From Pyrodictiaceae archaeon (GTDB lineage: Archaea; Thermoproteota; Thermoprotei_A; Sulfolobales; WANQ01), in NCBI GenBank assembly GCA_015521735.1, contig WANQ01000017.1, forward strand, positions 1 through 53,461: DNA of 53,461 bases. The letters are read 5' to 3'. The position numbers were made by a program, and so were the translations under genes. Each line of letters begins with the position of its first letter. Position 1 is the first letter of the stretch. Positions 16,364 through 25,087 of the stretch are shown here, piece by piece. Under the pieces are notes generated by a model that was not told the DNA's origin, did no database searches, and saw only the letters and a program-made list of their open reading frames with translations.

Positions 16364-16783
16364 TTAGGGATATGGTATAGGTAGGGGTTGTATTATACCT
16401 ATTTCAACTAATATTATAGCTACAGCCGTGTATACAGCTGATACGACAGCATATTTAAGAAGTGTTAGCCAAGTAAGGCGGGGTTTACCCTTAACAACAA
16501 TTTCAGTACCAGTATGCATTAATACAAAGCCAAGCACATTGGTCATGAGGTAGGAAGCAGCAAATGCTGGAGCAAATAGATCCGGGTTAAGTATTGAAGC
16601 TATACTAGCAGCAACATAAGCAATAGGTATATTAACAAATAAGTCATTCCACCATGAAGCAGGTGATAGAATATAACCTATAAACGCAATAATACTACCA
16701 CCAGCAAACCTCCAATTAAATAACCTCTTAGCAATACTAGTAATTCTCCCTAAAACATTATTAACAGCTTCAGCCAAATCCAC
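16364..16783 (-). CDS. Small multi-helix membrane protein of unknown function
   Basis: After a short amphipathic N-terminus (LAEAVNNVLGRITSIAKRLF) the protein has about four hydrophobic segments (near residues 29-45, 50-68, 70-95 and 110-130). It contains the pattern GYILSPASWWNDLFVNIPIAY, which recurs in archaeal membrane proteins of unknown role. The start is GTG 16783. The gene's end is immediately followed by a C/D box sRNA on the same strand. No catalytic motif is visible. Confidence 0.65.
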   Translation of the reverse strand: MDLAEAVNNVLGRITSIAKRLFNWRFAGGSIIAFIGYILSPASWWNDLFVNIPIAYVAASIASILNPDLFAPAFAASYLMTNVLGFVLMHTGTEIVVKGKPRLTWLTLLKYAVVSAVYTAVAIILVEIGIIQPLPIPYP

Positions 16784-16888
16784 TACACCAAGTATATCGT
16801 AGCCTAGTTAATACCCTACTATACTAATTAGCTTAAAAACCCTACACACACATCAAAACTAACTAGAATCAATAAGAGGTAAAATAGA

Positions 16889-17563
16889 ATGAAAGATAAA
16901 GAGTGGATTATATGGAATGGAGAAAACCTCTTATGGAGTGGAAACGGAGAAGAATATCTAAGAGGAGTAGGCCTAAAATACCTAGTACATCCAGCATTTG
17001 AGGAAGGATACCATAAAATAATAACAAGCTACAAACCAAAAAAGCACTACAAACTAATGCTAATTCTACCATGTAGCTACGGGAAACCATACTCACAAAG
17101 CTACATACACTACTTCATAATAAAGGCAATAAGAGAGACAGGATACTATAATGAAATACACCAAGTAATAGTAACAAATGCTGGAATAGTACCAAGAGAA
17201 CTAGATGAATACTACCCATACGTAGCATATGATTGGAACCCACTATACGAGACAGCTAGCATAAAAGAGAAATACACAGAAATACTCGCAAAGAGGCTAA
17301 AAGGCTACATAGAAAAATTCAGAGACTACTACGATAAAATAGCATGTTATCTCAGATGGAATAGTGATAGCTATAAAGCAGTAAGAATAGTATCAGAACA
17401 ACTAGGAATAAATATACCAAATCTAGCACCAAAAACAGTACCACAAAAAGAACTTCTAGAAGTATCACTAAACGGAATATACGAAGACGAAGACCTAGTA
17501 CTAATAACCCCAACAGCACTAAAAAGCCTAGTAGAAGGCATAAAGAAGATAATAGAAGACTGA
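16889..17563 (+). CDS. arcS: Archaeosine synthase ArcS, short (split) form with DUF5591 core
   Basis: ArcS works on preQ0-modified guanosine at position 15 of archaeal tRNA in the route to archaeosine. The family signature PCSxxKPYSxSxxH appears as PCSYGKPYSQSYIH at residues 61-74. NAGIVPRELDEYYPYVAYDW and a helical end complete the core domain. At 224 residues it lacks the transglycosylase-like and PUA parts of long ArcS, so it matches the split or minimal form. The radical SAM gene that starts six bases later is a strong partner call (RaSEA). The tRNA transglycosylase itself is not in this window. AGGTAAAATAG lies just before the ATG. Confidence 0.8.
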   Translation: MKDKEWIIWNGENLLWSGNGEEYLRGVGLKYLVHPAFEEGYHKIITSYKPKKHYKLMLILPCSYGKPYSQSYIHYFIIKAIRETGYYNEIHQVIVTNAGIVPRELDEYYPYVAYDWNPLYETASIKEKYTEILAKRLKGYIEKFRDYYDKIACYLRWNSDSYKAVRIVSEQLGINIPNLAPKTVPQKELLEVSLNGIYEDEDLVLITPTALKSLVEGIKKIIED

Positions 17564-17568
17564 TAAAC

Positions 17569-18309
17569 ATGATAGGAGTATTCAAACAAGAAGACGCACT
17601 AGGCAAAAGACTAGTAATAGTATTCAAAGGACTACCCTGTAGTTGGGGGAAATGCAATTTCTGCCCCTTCGCACTAGAACAAGGAAATCTAAAACAAGTA
17701 ATAGAAATAAATAGAAGAATACTCGAAGACGCAGAAAAAATACTGGAAAAAGAACACATAGACAGAATAACAATATTCAATGGAGGAAGCTTCTACGAAC
17801 TACCCCTTGACACAATTATTAGACTAAACAATATAACGAGGAATAGGATAGTAGACATAGAAACAAGACCAGAATTCATAGACTACAACATAGTAGTAAA
17901 CACAATCAACATACTAGGATCAAGAAGACTAGTAATAAGAATAGGCTTTGAAGTAATAGATGAGTACGTGAGAAACAAGATATTAAATAAAGGCATACCT
18001 CAACAAGAAATACACAGAATAGCAAACCTACGAAAACAATTAATGAAAAACAATATACCAGCCGAAATAATAGCATACGTGCTATTCGGAATAGAGGGAA
18101 TAAGCGAAGACATGGTAATTAAAAGCGTAGAAGAATTCAACAAACTATTCGATGGAGTAATAGCAATAAAATACAAGAAATACCTACCAAAACATCCACG
18201 TCAAACAAATGTTTCAGAAAAACTAATCAAATACTTGAAGGAAAACACCTTACTAGTAGATATGGGAGAAGAAGAATACTGGGAAATAAGTAAAGAAACA
18301 AATAGCTAA
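17569..18309 (+). CDS. RaSEA-type radical SAM enzyme of archaeosine synthesis
   Basis: Three cysteines at residues 24, 29 and 32 (LPCSWGKCNFCPF) form a CX4CX2C cluster motif instead of the canonical CX3CX2C. The CSW...C..C pattern is what I expect of the RaSEA/TIGR01210-like group. NGGSFYELPLD is the GGE-type SAM-binding strand, and IETRPEFIDYN and RIGFEVIDEYVRNKILNKG are further features of that group. In this pathway RaSEA works with ArcS: ArcS adds lysine to preQ0-tRNA, and the radical enzyme releases archaeosine. The gene begins six bases after arcS, so the two should be co-transcribed. The gene name is inferred from motif and context. Confidence 0.75.
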   Translation: MIGVFKQEDALGKRLVIVFKGLPCSWGKCNFCPFALEQGNLKQVIEINRRILEDAEKILEKEHIDRITIFNGGSFYELPLDTIIRLNNITRNRIVDIETRPEFIDYNIVVNTINILGSRRLVIRIGFEVIDEYVRNKILNKGIPQQEIHRIANLRKQLMKNNIPAEIIAYVLFGIEGISEDMVIKSVEEFNKLFDGVIAIKYKKYLPKHPRQTNVSEKLIKYLKENTLLVDMGEEEYWEISKETNS

Positions 18310-18338
18310 AAGATAAACATGGTATAGGGAAGCACTAT

Positions 18339-19082
18339 TTGAGTAAGGGTTACGGTGAGCTAAAGGATAAAATAGAAATAACTACGCAACAACAACAAAA
18401 AACAGTAATCACCATAGCAAAGAACAATAACAAAGTAATATATACTAGGAAGACGGGAAACATGGAAATACATAGAATAATAGGTGGTAAAGACATTAAA
18501 GTAACCTTACAACCAGTATTCTCAGTCTTCTACCCAGATATATCAAAACAATACACAGAATATATACTAATAAAGCTACGTAGCCCAATAGATATAGCAC
18601 CTCAAGAAACACTAAAAGCATATACAACCATGCCCGTTGACATAGGAGTTACAGTAAGTAATGGAGAAAAACAATATTTCATAGACCTAGTATTCTGTAA
18701 CAACATGAAATTAGCACTATATGGAAGTGTTAACGAAGGAATAATAGCACGCTACCACGAAGCAAATATAACTACTAATAAAAACGTGTATGAGGCAAAC
18801 AAGCCTGGATTAAGTATAGTAGAATTAGGGTTATCCAATAGACTAAATGAATGGGTAACAATAAGTAAAATACTAGTTAACGTAAACGCAATGAAACTAT
18901 GCTATAAACCTAGCACATGGCAGGCATACACTAGTAAAATAGTATTTACAGCAATTACACGGCTAACAGCTAATATAGCATACCACTCCATATCATGTGT
19001 GAATGCTGTTGAAGCATTAAAGCCACATACAGCTAAACTACCAGTAATAAAGCATAAAACATCAATGCCTTGGGGATATTAG
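18339..19082 (+). CDS. DUF432 family protein, partner of the MscS channel
   Basis: Residues about 35-200 match the DUF432 pattern: a PVFSVFYPD strand, YILIKLRSPIDIAPQETLKAYTTMPVDIGV, then FIDLVF and MKLALYGSVNEGIIARYHE. The function is unknown, but these proteins commonly lie beside, or are fused to, MscS channels in archaea. Here the stop is three bases from the MscS start, so they form a tight operon and the protein may regulate gating from inside the cell. The start is TTG 18339. No membrane helix is seen. Confidence 0.75.
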   Translation: MSKGYGELKDKIEITTQQQQKTVITIAKNNNKVIYTRKTGNMEIHRIIGGKDIKVTLQPVFSVFYPDISKQYTEYILIKLRSPIDIAPQETLKAYTTMPVDIGVTVSNGEKQYFIDLVFCNNMKLALYGSVNEGIIARYHEANITTNKNVYEANKPGLSIVELGLSNRLNEWVTISKILVNVNAMKLCYKPSTWQAYTSKIVFTAITRLTANIAYHSISCVNAVEALKPHTAKLPVIKHKTSMPWGY

Positions 19083-19085
19083 CAT

Positions 19086-19934
19086 ATGACACTGAATCAA
19101 TCCACACTAAATACACTACTATCTAGGATAAACTTAGAGCAAATAGCAGTAGCAACAATAGTATTCGCAGTAGGACTCCTAGTAGGCTACTTACTAAGAA
19201 TACTAGTTCATAGAACTACTATAAGATTCATGCCAACATACATAAGCAGTTTACTAGCTAAAGCAACATACTATGTCATCGTAGTAATATTCGCTATAAT
19301 GGCTTTAGGCATTATGGGAATAAACGTCTCCGGACTAATACTAGCAGGAGGAATACTAGGAATAATACTAGGATTCGCACTACAATCAATTGTATCAAAC
19401 CTTGTATCAGGTATATTCCTCTACTGGGAACGACCATTCAAGCCAGGAGATATAGTTGAAATAGAGGGCATGGCTGGTACAGTAGTTGACATAAACATAA
19501 TGTCGACCAGAATACTAGGATTCGACGGCATAATGATACGTATACCCAACGAAAAAGTCTTCACCTCAACAATTAAGAATATTACAGCAAAACCGGTAAG
19601 AAGACTAGAATTCACCTTAGGAATAGCATATAAAGAGGATGCTGAGAAAGCCTACAATGTCTTAAGAGAAGTAGTTGAGAAACACCCATTAGTACTCGTT
19701 GAACCACCACCAGAAATATACGTAGAGGAACTAGCTGATAGTAGCGTTAATATAAAGGTTAGAGTATGGGTACCAGTAAGAGAATGGATGAATGTTAGAA
19801 AGGAACTCCTATGGAAACTCAAGAAGGCATTAAGCAATGCAGGAATAGAAATACCATTCCCACAGAGAGATATATGGCTTCGTAGCCCAGTTAAAGTAAT
19901 ATTATCAAAAGACAGGGATCAAGAAGAGAGTTAA
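19086..19934 (+). CDS. Small-conductance mechanosensitive channel (MscS family)
   Basis: MscS opens under membrane tension to release solutes during osmotic down-shock. Three hydrophobic helices lie at about residues 17-40, 58-80 and 88-105. The pore-lining third helix has the Gly/Ala-rich pattern LAGGILGIILGFALQS, and SNLVSGIFLYWERPFKPGD is the conserved entry to the cytoplasmic beta domain. TVVDINIMSTRI and RIPNEKVFTSTIKN are the next family motifs. The length of 282 is normal. The adjacent DUF432 gene is its likely partner. The gene ends in a small hairpin. Confidence 0.9.
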   Translation: MTLNQSTLNTLLSRINLEQIAVATIVFAVGLLVGYLLRILVHRTTIRFMPTYISSLLAKATYYVIVVIFAIMALGIMGINVSGLILAGGILGIILGFALQSIVSNLVSGIFLYWERPFKPGDIVEIEGMAGTVVDINIMSTRILGFDGIMIRIPNEKVFTSTIKNITAKPVRRLEFTLGIAYKEDAEKAYNVLREVVEKHPLVLVEPPPEIYVEELADSSVNIKVRVWVPVREWMNVRKELLWKLKKALSNAGIEIPFPQRDIWLRSPVKVILSKDRDQEES

Positions 19935-19955
19935 ACACCCAACTGGATAGGGTGT
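19935..19955. repeat. Hairpin after the MscS gene (6-bp stem, 9-base loop)
   Basis: ACACCC and GGGTGT enclose a 9-base loop starting right after the stop codon. It may mark the transcript 3' end. The following bases are not U-rich, so it is not an intrinsic terminator of the bacterial kind. Confidence 0.35.
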
Positions 19956-20047
19956 CCATCTAGTAGGTATTTAAGTCCGAGATAATACTATCTAGAGTGG
20001 ACAAGGAATATTATCATAGGATTCACTACCACGTATACTTGTGAAGG

Positions 20048-20554
20048 GTGAGTTTTTTGTCGATAACTGAAGAGAAGAAGAAACCCTATCTTCTAGAACT
20101 ACTAGGCCTAGACATAAACCCAGTAGTAGGGGGTAGGAGAATAAAAGTCCTTGTAAGTAAGCTAGGCTTAGACGGACATGATCGTGGAGCTAAGGTAGTA
20201 GCTAGAGCATTAAAGGATGCAGGTTTTGACGTAGTATACCTTGGAGTACACCAAACACCTGAAAGCGTGGTTAACACAGCAATAGAGGAAGACGTAGACA
20301 TCATAGGTGTTAGCATACTATCTGGATCCCATATAGAATTAGCCCAAGACTTAATGAAACTCTTAAAGGAGAAAGGAATAGACTACATACCAGTATTCAT
20401 GGGCGGCATAATACCTCCACAAGACATACCTATACTTAAGAAAATAGGAGTCAAAGAAGTTTTTGGCCCAGGTACACCTCTTAAAACCATTATTCAAAAA
20501 GTATACGAAATGGCTGTAAAGAAGAGGGAACTCGAAAAACAACTCAGGAGGTGA
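20048..20554 (+). CDS. mcmA2: Methylmalonyl-CoA mutase, B12-binding subunit
   Basis: The cobalamin-binding motif DxHxxG...SxL...GG is complete: [22 protein letters not shown] (His binds the cobalt from below), then [11 protein letters not shown] and FMGGIIP. It forms the mutase with the large subunit encoded two genes downstream. The enzyme interconverts succinyl-CoA and (R)-methylmalonyl-CoA using adenosylcobalamin. The start is GTG 20048. A TTG at 20057 with GGGTGAG four bases upstream is an alternative that would remove three residues. The epimerase gene follows after seven bases, so this is a single operon. Confidence 0.93.
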   Translation: MSFLSITEEKKKPYLLELLGLDINPVVGGRRIKVLVSKLGLDGHDRGAKVVARALKDAGFDVVYLGVHQTPESVVNTAIEEDVDIIGVSILSGSHIELAQDLMKLLKEKGIDYIPVFMGGIIPPQDIPILKKIGVKEVFGPGTPLKTIIQKVYEMAVKKRELEKQLRR

Positions 20555-20561
20555 ACAATAC

Positions 20562-20975
20562 ATGGTTAAGATTCTTAAAATAGACCATCTAGGTATTGCT
20601 GTGAAAAACCTAGATGAAGCAGTTAAACTCTACAAAGACATACTAGGCCTCGAACTTGTTAAAGTAGAAGAAGTTCCAGAAGAAAAAGTAAGAATAGCAA
20701 TGTTCAAAGTAGGTGAAAGCTACATAGAATTACTAGAAGGAACTTCACCCGAAAGTGCTATATCAAAATTCATAGAAAAAAGAGGTGAAGGCATACATCA
20801 TATAGCGTTAAGAGTAGACAATATACATGAAGCCGTTAAAGAGTTAAAGAATAAGGTTAAGCTAGTGTACGAGGAACCAAGAACAGTAGCTAAAGGAGAG
20901 AGAACAATAACATTCATTCACCCCAAATCAGCTCACGGCGTTTTACTAGAACTAGTTGAAAGGAGAGAGGAGTAA
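20562..20975 (+). CDS. mce: Methylmalonyl-CoA epimerase
   Basis: This vicinal-oxygen-chelate fold protein of 137 residues interconverts (R)- and (S)-methylmalonyl-CoA. It starts with [25 protein letters not shown]. Further family motifs are [31 protein letters not shown] and HGVLLELVE, which together give the metal His/Glu ligands. It sits between the two mutase genes with gaps of seven and four bases. The start is ATG 20562 after AGGAGG. The decarboxylase at 35-39.5 kb needs the S form, so this gene links the two enzymes. Confidence 0.94.
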   Translation: MVKILKIDHLGIAVKNLDEAVKLYKDILGLELVKVEEVPEEKVRIAMFKVGESYIELLEGTSPESAISKFIEKRGEGIHHIALRVDNIHEAVKELKNKVKLVYEEPRTVAKGERTITFIHPKSAHGVLLELVERREE

Positions 20976-20979
20976 CGAA

Positions 20980-22671
20980 ATGGTCTTCGATATTTCAAGA
21001 ATAGAGAAGATAAGAGAGAAAATGGCTGAATGGACTAAAGAAGTAGTAGAACCTATATTGAAGAAGCTACCTGAACGTAAAAGAGAGTTCTTAACTGAAG
21101 AAGGCATAGTAGTTAAGAGAGTATATACACCCATTGACTTGGCAGAAAAGAACTGGGACTACTTGGAGAAACTAGGATTCCCTGGACAATACCCGTTTAC
21201 ACGTGGAGTATATCCAACAATGTATAGAGGTAGAATATGGACTATAAGACAATACGCAGGTTTTGGCTCAGCAGAAGACACCAATAAGAGATACAAGTAC
21301 CTACTAAGTATTGGGCAAACAGGACTAAGCATGGCTTTTGACCTCCCAACACAGCTAGGACTAGACCCTGATCATCCACTAGCATGGTATGAGGTTGGTA
21401 AAGTAGGAGTATCAATGCCTAGCGTAGTTGAAATGGATATAGTGTTCAAGGATATTCCAATGGATAAGATCACCACCTCAATGACGATAAACGCTACAGC
21501 AATAGAAGTACTATCAATGTACATAGTTGTTGCTGAAAGCAGAGGAATAGACAGAAAAATTCTTGGAGGAACCATACAAAACGATATACTCAAAGAATTT
21601 ATAGCACGCAACAACTACATCTACCCACCAATACCATCAATGAGGTACGCCACAGATGCAATAATGTGGTGTGCCAAAGAAATGCCTCGATGGAACAGTA
21701 TAAGTATTTCAGGATACCACTTCGAAGAAGCAGGAGCAACACCAGCACAAGAAATAGCATTTACCCTCGCAGATGGAATAGAATACGTTAAATGGGTTGT
21801 AGAGAGAGGCATGCCCGTAGACAAGTTCGCACCAAGACTAAGCTTCTTCTTCGCAGCACGTACAAACCTATTCGAACAAGTAGCAAAGTTCCGTGCAGCT
21901 AGACGTATGTGGGCTAAGATAATGAAGGAGAGATTTGGCGCAAAGAATCCTAGAAGCATGATGCTAAGATTCCATACACAAACAGCAGGAGTACTACTAA
22001 CAGCTCAGCAACCAGAAGTAAACATTATTAGAACAACTATTCAAGCACTAGCAGCAGTTCTAGGTGGAACACAAAGCCTACACGTAAACAGCTACGATGA
22101 AGCACTAAGCCTACCTACAGAAAAAGCAGTAAAACTATCAGTAAGAGTACAACAAGTAATAGCCTACGAGTCTGGAGTAATCGATACAGTTGACCCATTA
22201 GGCGGAGCCTACTATATAGAATGGCTAACAGACGAAATAGAGGAGAGAGCATGGAAAATAATAGACCAAATAGATAAACTTGGGGGAATGGTAAGAGCCA
22301 TAGAAGTAGGCTATCCTCAAAGAGAAATAGCTAAATCAGCATACGAGTACCAGTTAAAGGTAGAGAAAGGCGAAATACCAATAATAGGAGTAAACATATT
22401 CGTTGAACCAGAAGAACCTAAAATAGAAGTACTAAAAGTTAACCCAGCAGTACGTGAAAGAGTAGTAAATAGGCTAAGAAAACTAAGAGAAGAAAGAGAT
22501 AACGTTAAAGTACAAAGACTACTAGATCAAATAGCTAAGGTAGCAGAAAAAGAAGATGAAAACTTATTCCCATACATACTTGAAGCAATAAGGGCTAAGG
22601 CAACACTAGGCGAGATAAGTAAAGTACTTAGAGATGTATGGGGAGAATGGAGAGCACCAGAAGTATTCTAG
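20980..22671 (+). CDS. mcmA1: Methylmalonyl-CoA mutase, large (catalytic) subunit
   Basis: This is the TIM-barrel substrate domain of the split archaeal mutase, 563 residues. It carries YPFTRGVYPTMYRGRIWTIRQYAG, FDLPTQLGLDPDHP, GVSMPSVVEM, SISGYHFEEAGA, the RFHTQTAGVLLTAQQPEVN segment and GGTQSLHVNSYDEALSLPTE, all family signatures. I start at ATG 20980, which has GAGAGGAG seven bases upstream. A TTG at 20956 would overlap the epimerase gene and lacks such a site. It works with the B12 subunit at 20.0 kb and needs the MeaB chaperone gene at 46.3 kb. The direction is set by the cell's needs. Here it would feed the Na+-pumping decarboxylase. Confidence 0.95.
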   Translation: MVFDISRIEKIREKMAEWTKEVVEPILKKLPERKREFLTEEGIVVKRVYTPIDLAEKNWDYLEKLGFPGQYPFTRGVYPTMYRGRIWTIRQYAGFGSAEDTNKRYKYLLSIGQTGLSMAFDLPTQLGLDPDHPLAWYEVGKVGVSMPSVVEMDIVFKDIPMDKITTSMTINATAIEVLSMYIVVAESRGIDRKILGGTIQNDILKEFIARNNYIYPPIPSMRYATDAIMWCAKEMPRWNSISISGYHFEEAGATPAQEIAFTLADGIEYVKWVVERGMPVDKFAPRLSFFFAARTNLFEQVAKFRAARRMWAKIMKERFGAKNPRSMMLRFHTQTAGVLLTAQQPEVNIIRTTIQALAAVLGGTQSLHVNSYDEALSLPTEKAVKLSVRVQQVIAYESGVIDTVDPLGGAYYIEWLTDEIEERAWKIIDQIDKLGGMVRAIEVGYPQREIAKSAYEYQLKVEKGEIPIIGVNIFVEPEEPKIEVLKVNPAVRERVVNRLRKLREERDNVKVQRLLDQIAKVAEKEDENLFPYILEAIRAKATLGEISKVLRDVWGEWRAPEVF

Positions 22672-22730
22672 ACACAACACTATATTTTAACCTAAAACAA
22701 CATATTTTCACTCTAGCTAAGGAATGAGCT

Positions 22731-24050
22731 ATGAACAAAAAACACGCTTTACTAATAACACTGATTACCGTATTATTCTTAACCATAATGTATACTAGCC
22801 TAGTAGCCTATGGCGGATGTAGTCAAGTAGTTGAAAACATCAATTGGACTAGCTTCTACAACGAAGTTTGGAATAATGCAGTAAAGGTAGGAAAGGTAAA
22901 CGTATCGGGTAACACCATCACTGTATACTATGTTAACATGAGCACAAAGTATTTCTACGAACTCTACACGGGGTCTCAATGCCGTATATCATTATATAGT
23001 GTAGGTAAGCCCTCAACAAATATTTGGCAAGTACTAGTAAACTCTACATCAAAGCAAGGAGGCTCTATAGCATATGTTCTAGGTGGAGTACAACTATCAC
23101 CATATGAGTATGTCCCCTACGCCAAAATATTATTCAATACCACTCCACCACTATTAATAATGGACTTGTTATTCATAGAATCCGCACGTGGATTTGCTGT
23201 ACCCCTACCAGTATTCATGGAACTTATAGGCAATACGACAAACACTATGCTAGTAATAGACATGGGTCTTACAAAAACAATAGATCAAATAACAGAGAGT
23301 CTATTAGATGATGAGAGAATAAGGCTAATAATATATAGGATTAACAAGCTAATAGGATACCAAGTACTTAAATACACTTATAGATACGTTCATGAGAATA
23401 AAAGCATAGTCACATTAGAATCAAATGAGGTAGTAGTTCAAGAAAACAATAAAACGCCATCAATTCTAGTAGCAGGCATTAAGTTATCATATGAAACTAT
23501 GCAACCATTAATAATGGGCCATATACTATTAGTTTCACCAAAAATAAACGTAACCAATAGTAGCATAGAACATTTTATTAGGAAGCTCATGCTAAAATAC
23601 AACATTACTTTAAGGCAAGGCTTAGTACTAGCACAGTTAACAGAGCCGATCCTTATTAGGAATAGAACATCACTTAAATTAATAGTAACAGAAAAGGAAT
23701 ACACTAGAATAGTGCATGAATTCATAAAACTATACAATAACTACACACCACTACTGGTACATGAAGCACCTAAGATAACGTTTAAGAATGTCAACGAATA
23801 CATAGTGATAGGACTTAACGATATAGTTGATGCAACGCAAAGTATAGTAGACTTAATTAAGAAAGAAAACACTATTACATACACTATAAGTACAATCACT
23901 ATTAGTGGTAATGAATCGTCGAGAAACATAAGTGTTAAGGCTGAATTCCCCACAACCACTAGGTTAAACTGGATAGAATTAACTATAGCTTTTTTAGCAA
24001 TAATATCTGTATTACTGGTAATTATCTTAGTGAAAACCAAGCTCAGATAA
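22731..24050 (+). CDS. Large surface protein with signal peptide and C-terminal membrane anchor, unknown
   Basis: The N-terminus (KKHALLITLITVLFLTIMYTSLVAYGG) is a signal sequence. About 390 outside residues follow, with many N-glycosylation sites and Cys only in GGCSQVV and SQCRIS. The C-terminus is a single helix (IELTIAFLAIISVLLVIILV) and a short basic end (KTKLR). The middle is alpha/beta, with an internal feature LLDDERIRLIIYRINKLIGYQVLKYTYRY. No known family is recognised. It follows the mutase operon by 59 bases but need not be functionally related. It resembles the other anchored proteins in this window only in layout. Confidence 0.6.
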   Translation: MNKKHALLITLITVLFLTIMYTSLVAYGGCSQVVENINWTSFYNEVWNNAVKVGKVNVSGNTITVYYVNMSTKYFYELYTGSQCRISLYSVGKPSTNIWQVLVNSTSKQGGSIAYVLGGVQLSPYEYVPYAKILFNTTPPLLIMDLLFIESARGFAVPLPVFMELIGNTTNTMLVIDMGLTKTIDQITESLLDDERIRLIIYRINKLIGYQVLKYTYRYVHENKSIVTLESNEVVVQENNKTPSILVAGIKLSYETMQPLIMGHILLVSPKINVTNSSIEHFIRKLMLKYNITLRQGLVLAQLTEPILIRNRTSLKLIVTEKEYTRIVHEFIKLYNNYTPLLVHEAPKITFKNVNEYIVIGLNDIVDATQSIVDLIKKENTITYTISTITISGNESSRNISVKAEFPTTTRLNWIELTIAFLAIISVLLVIILVKTKLR

Positions 24051-24114
24051 AAATAGCATATACATATTTATTGTTACTTACTAACCCGCAATTAGAGTCT
24101 ACAAGGCGAGGCAT

Positions 24115-25086
24115 ATGTCAAAGTTTAGGCTTAGGCAAGAAAAACTCGATAAATATAAGGCTAAAACATGGGATGTTGTAATAATAGGTGGTGGTGCAGC
24201 TGGTATTGCAGCCGCAATATACTCAGCAAGATATATGTTAGATACAATTATTGTAACAGAAACTGAAGGTGGCACACTTCTTGAAGCAGCTGAAATAGAA
24301 AACTATCCTGGCTTCCCTTCTATAATGGGGCCAAAACTTGCAACTAGATTTTATGAACATTTAAGAAAATACAATGTATCTGTAATAAGGGCAAGAGTAA
24401 CAGATGTATCTAAGACTAATAATGGTTTATTCATAGTTAAAGGTACCAGAGGCCTAGAGTTGAAGACTAAGACAGTAATAGTAGCAGTAGGTACTGTGCG
24501 TAGGAAACTAGGAGTTCCAGGTGAAGAGGAACTACACGGACGTGGAGTAAGTTATTGTACAGTATGCGATGCACCTATCTTCAAAGGCAAAATAGTAGCT
24601 GTTGTAGGTGGAGGAGATTCAGCACTACAAGGAGCACTACTAGCATCAAAATATGCCGTTAAGGTATACCTCATACACAGGAGAAGCACCTTCAGAGCAC
24701 AACCAATATATGTAAAACAAGTTAAGGAGAACCCTAAAATAGAACTAGTACTTAACGAAACAGTAGTAGAGATAGGTGGCAAAGATAAAGTAGAATGGAT
24801 AAAGCTTAAATCAGGTAAAATACTTAGAGTAGACGGTATATTCATAGAGATAGGAGAAGAACCACCTAAAGAATTCCTTAAAAGAATAGGATTAGAACTA
24901 GATGAAAAAGGCTTTATTAAAGTCCGTGAAGACATGTCAACTAATATACCTGGAATATTCGCTGCAGGCGATGTAACCAATATACCATTAAAACAAGTAG
25001 TAACAGCAGTATACACAGGTGCACGAGCAGCAACATCAGCCTACGAATACATATCTAAGGCTAAGTATAGTGGCTGGGGAGCCTAA
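24115..25086 (+). CDS. trxB: Thioredoxin-disulfide reductase (TrxB-like)
   Basis: This FAD-dependent, two-dinucleotide-domain enzyme passes electrons from NAD(P)H to a disulfide partner. FAD binding is VVIIGGGAAGIAAAIYSARY near the N-terminus. The redox-active CxxC is CTVCDAP (about residue 144). The NAD(P)H site is VVGGGDSALQGALLAS. The second FAD motif is GIFAAGDVTNIPLKQVVTAVYTGARAA. GGCGAG lies just before the ATG. It is one of the shorter archaeal TrxB-like proteins, with a basic N-terminal extension (SKFRLRQEKLDKYKAKT). The stop is only two bases from the start of the epimerase gene. Confidence 0.9.
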   Translation: MSKFRLRQEKLDKYKAKTWDVVIIGGGAAGIAAAIYSARYMLDTIIVTETEGGTLLEAAEIENYPGFPSIMGPKLATRFYEHLRKYNVSVIRARVTDVSKTNNGLFIVKGTRGLELKTKTVIVAVGTVRRKLGVPGEEELHGRGVSYCTVCDAPIFKGKIVAVVGGGDSALQGALLASKYAVKVYLIHRRSTFRAQPIYVKQVKENPKIELVLNETVVEIGGKDKVEWIKLKSGKILRVDGIFIEIGEEPPKEFLKRIGLELDEKGFIKVREDMSTNIPGIFAAGDVTNIPLKQVVTAVYTGARAATSAYEYISKAKYSGWGA

Positions 25087-25087
25087 G

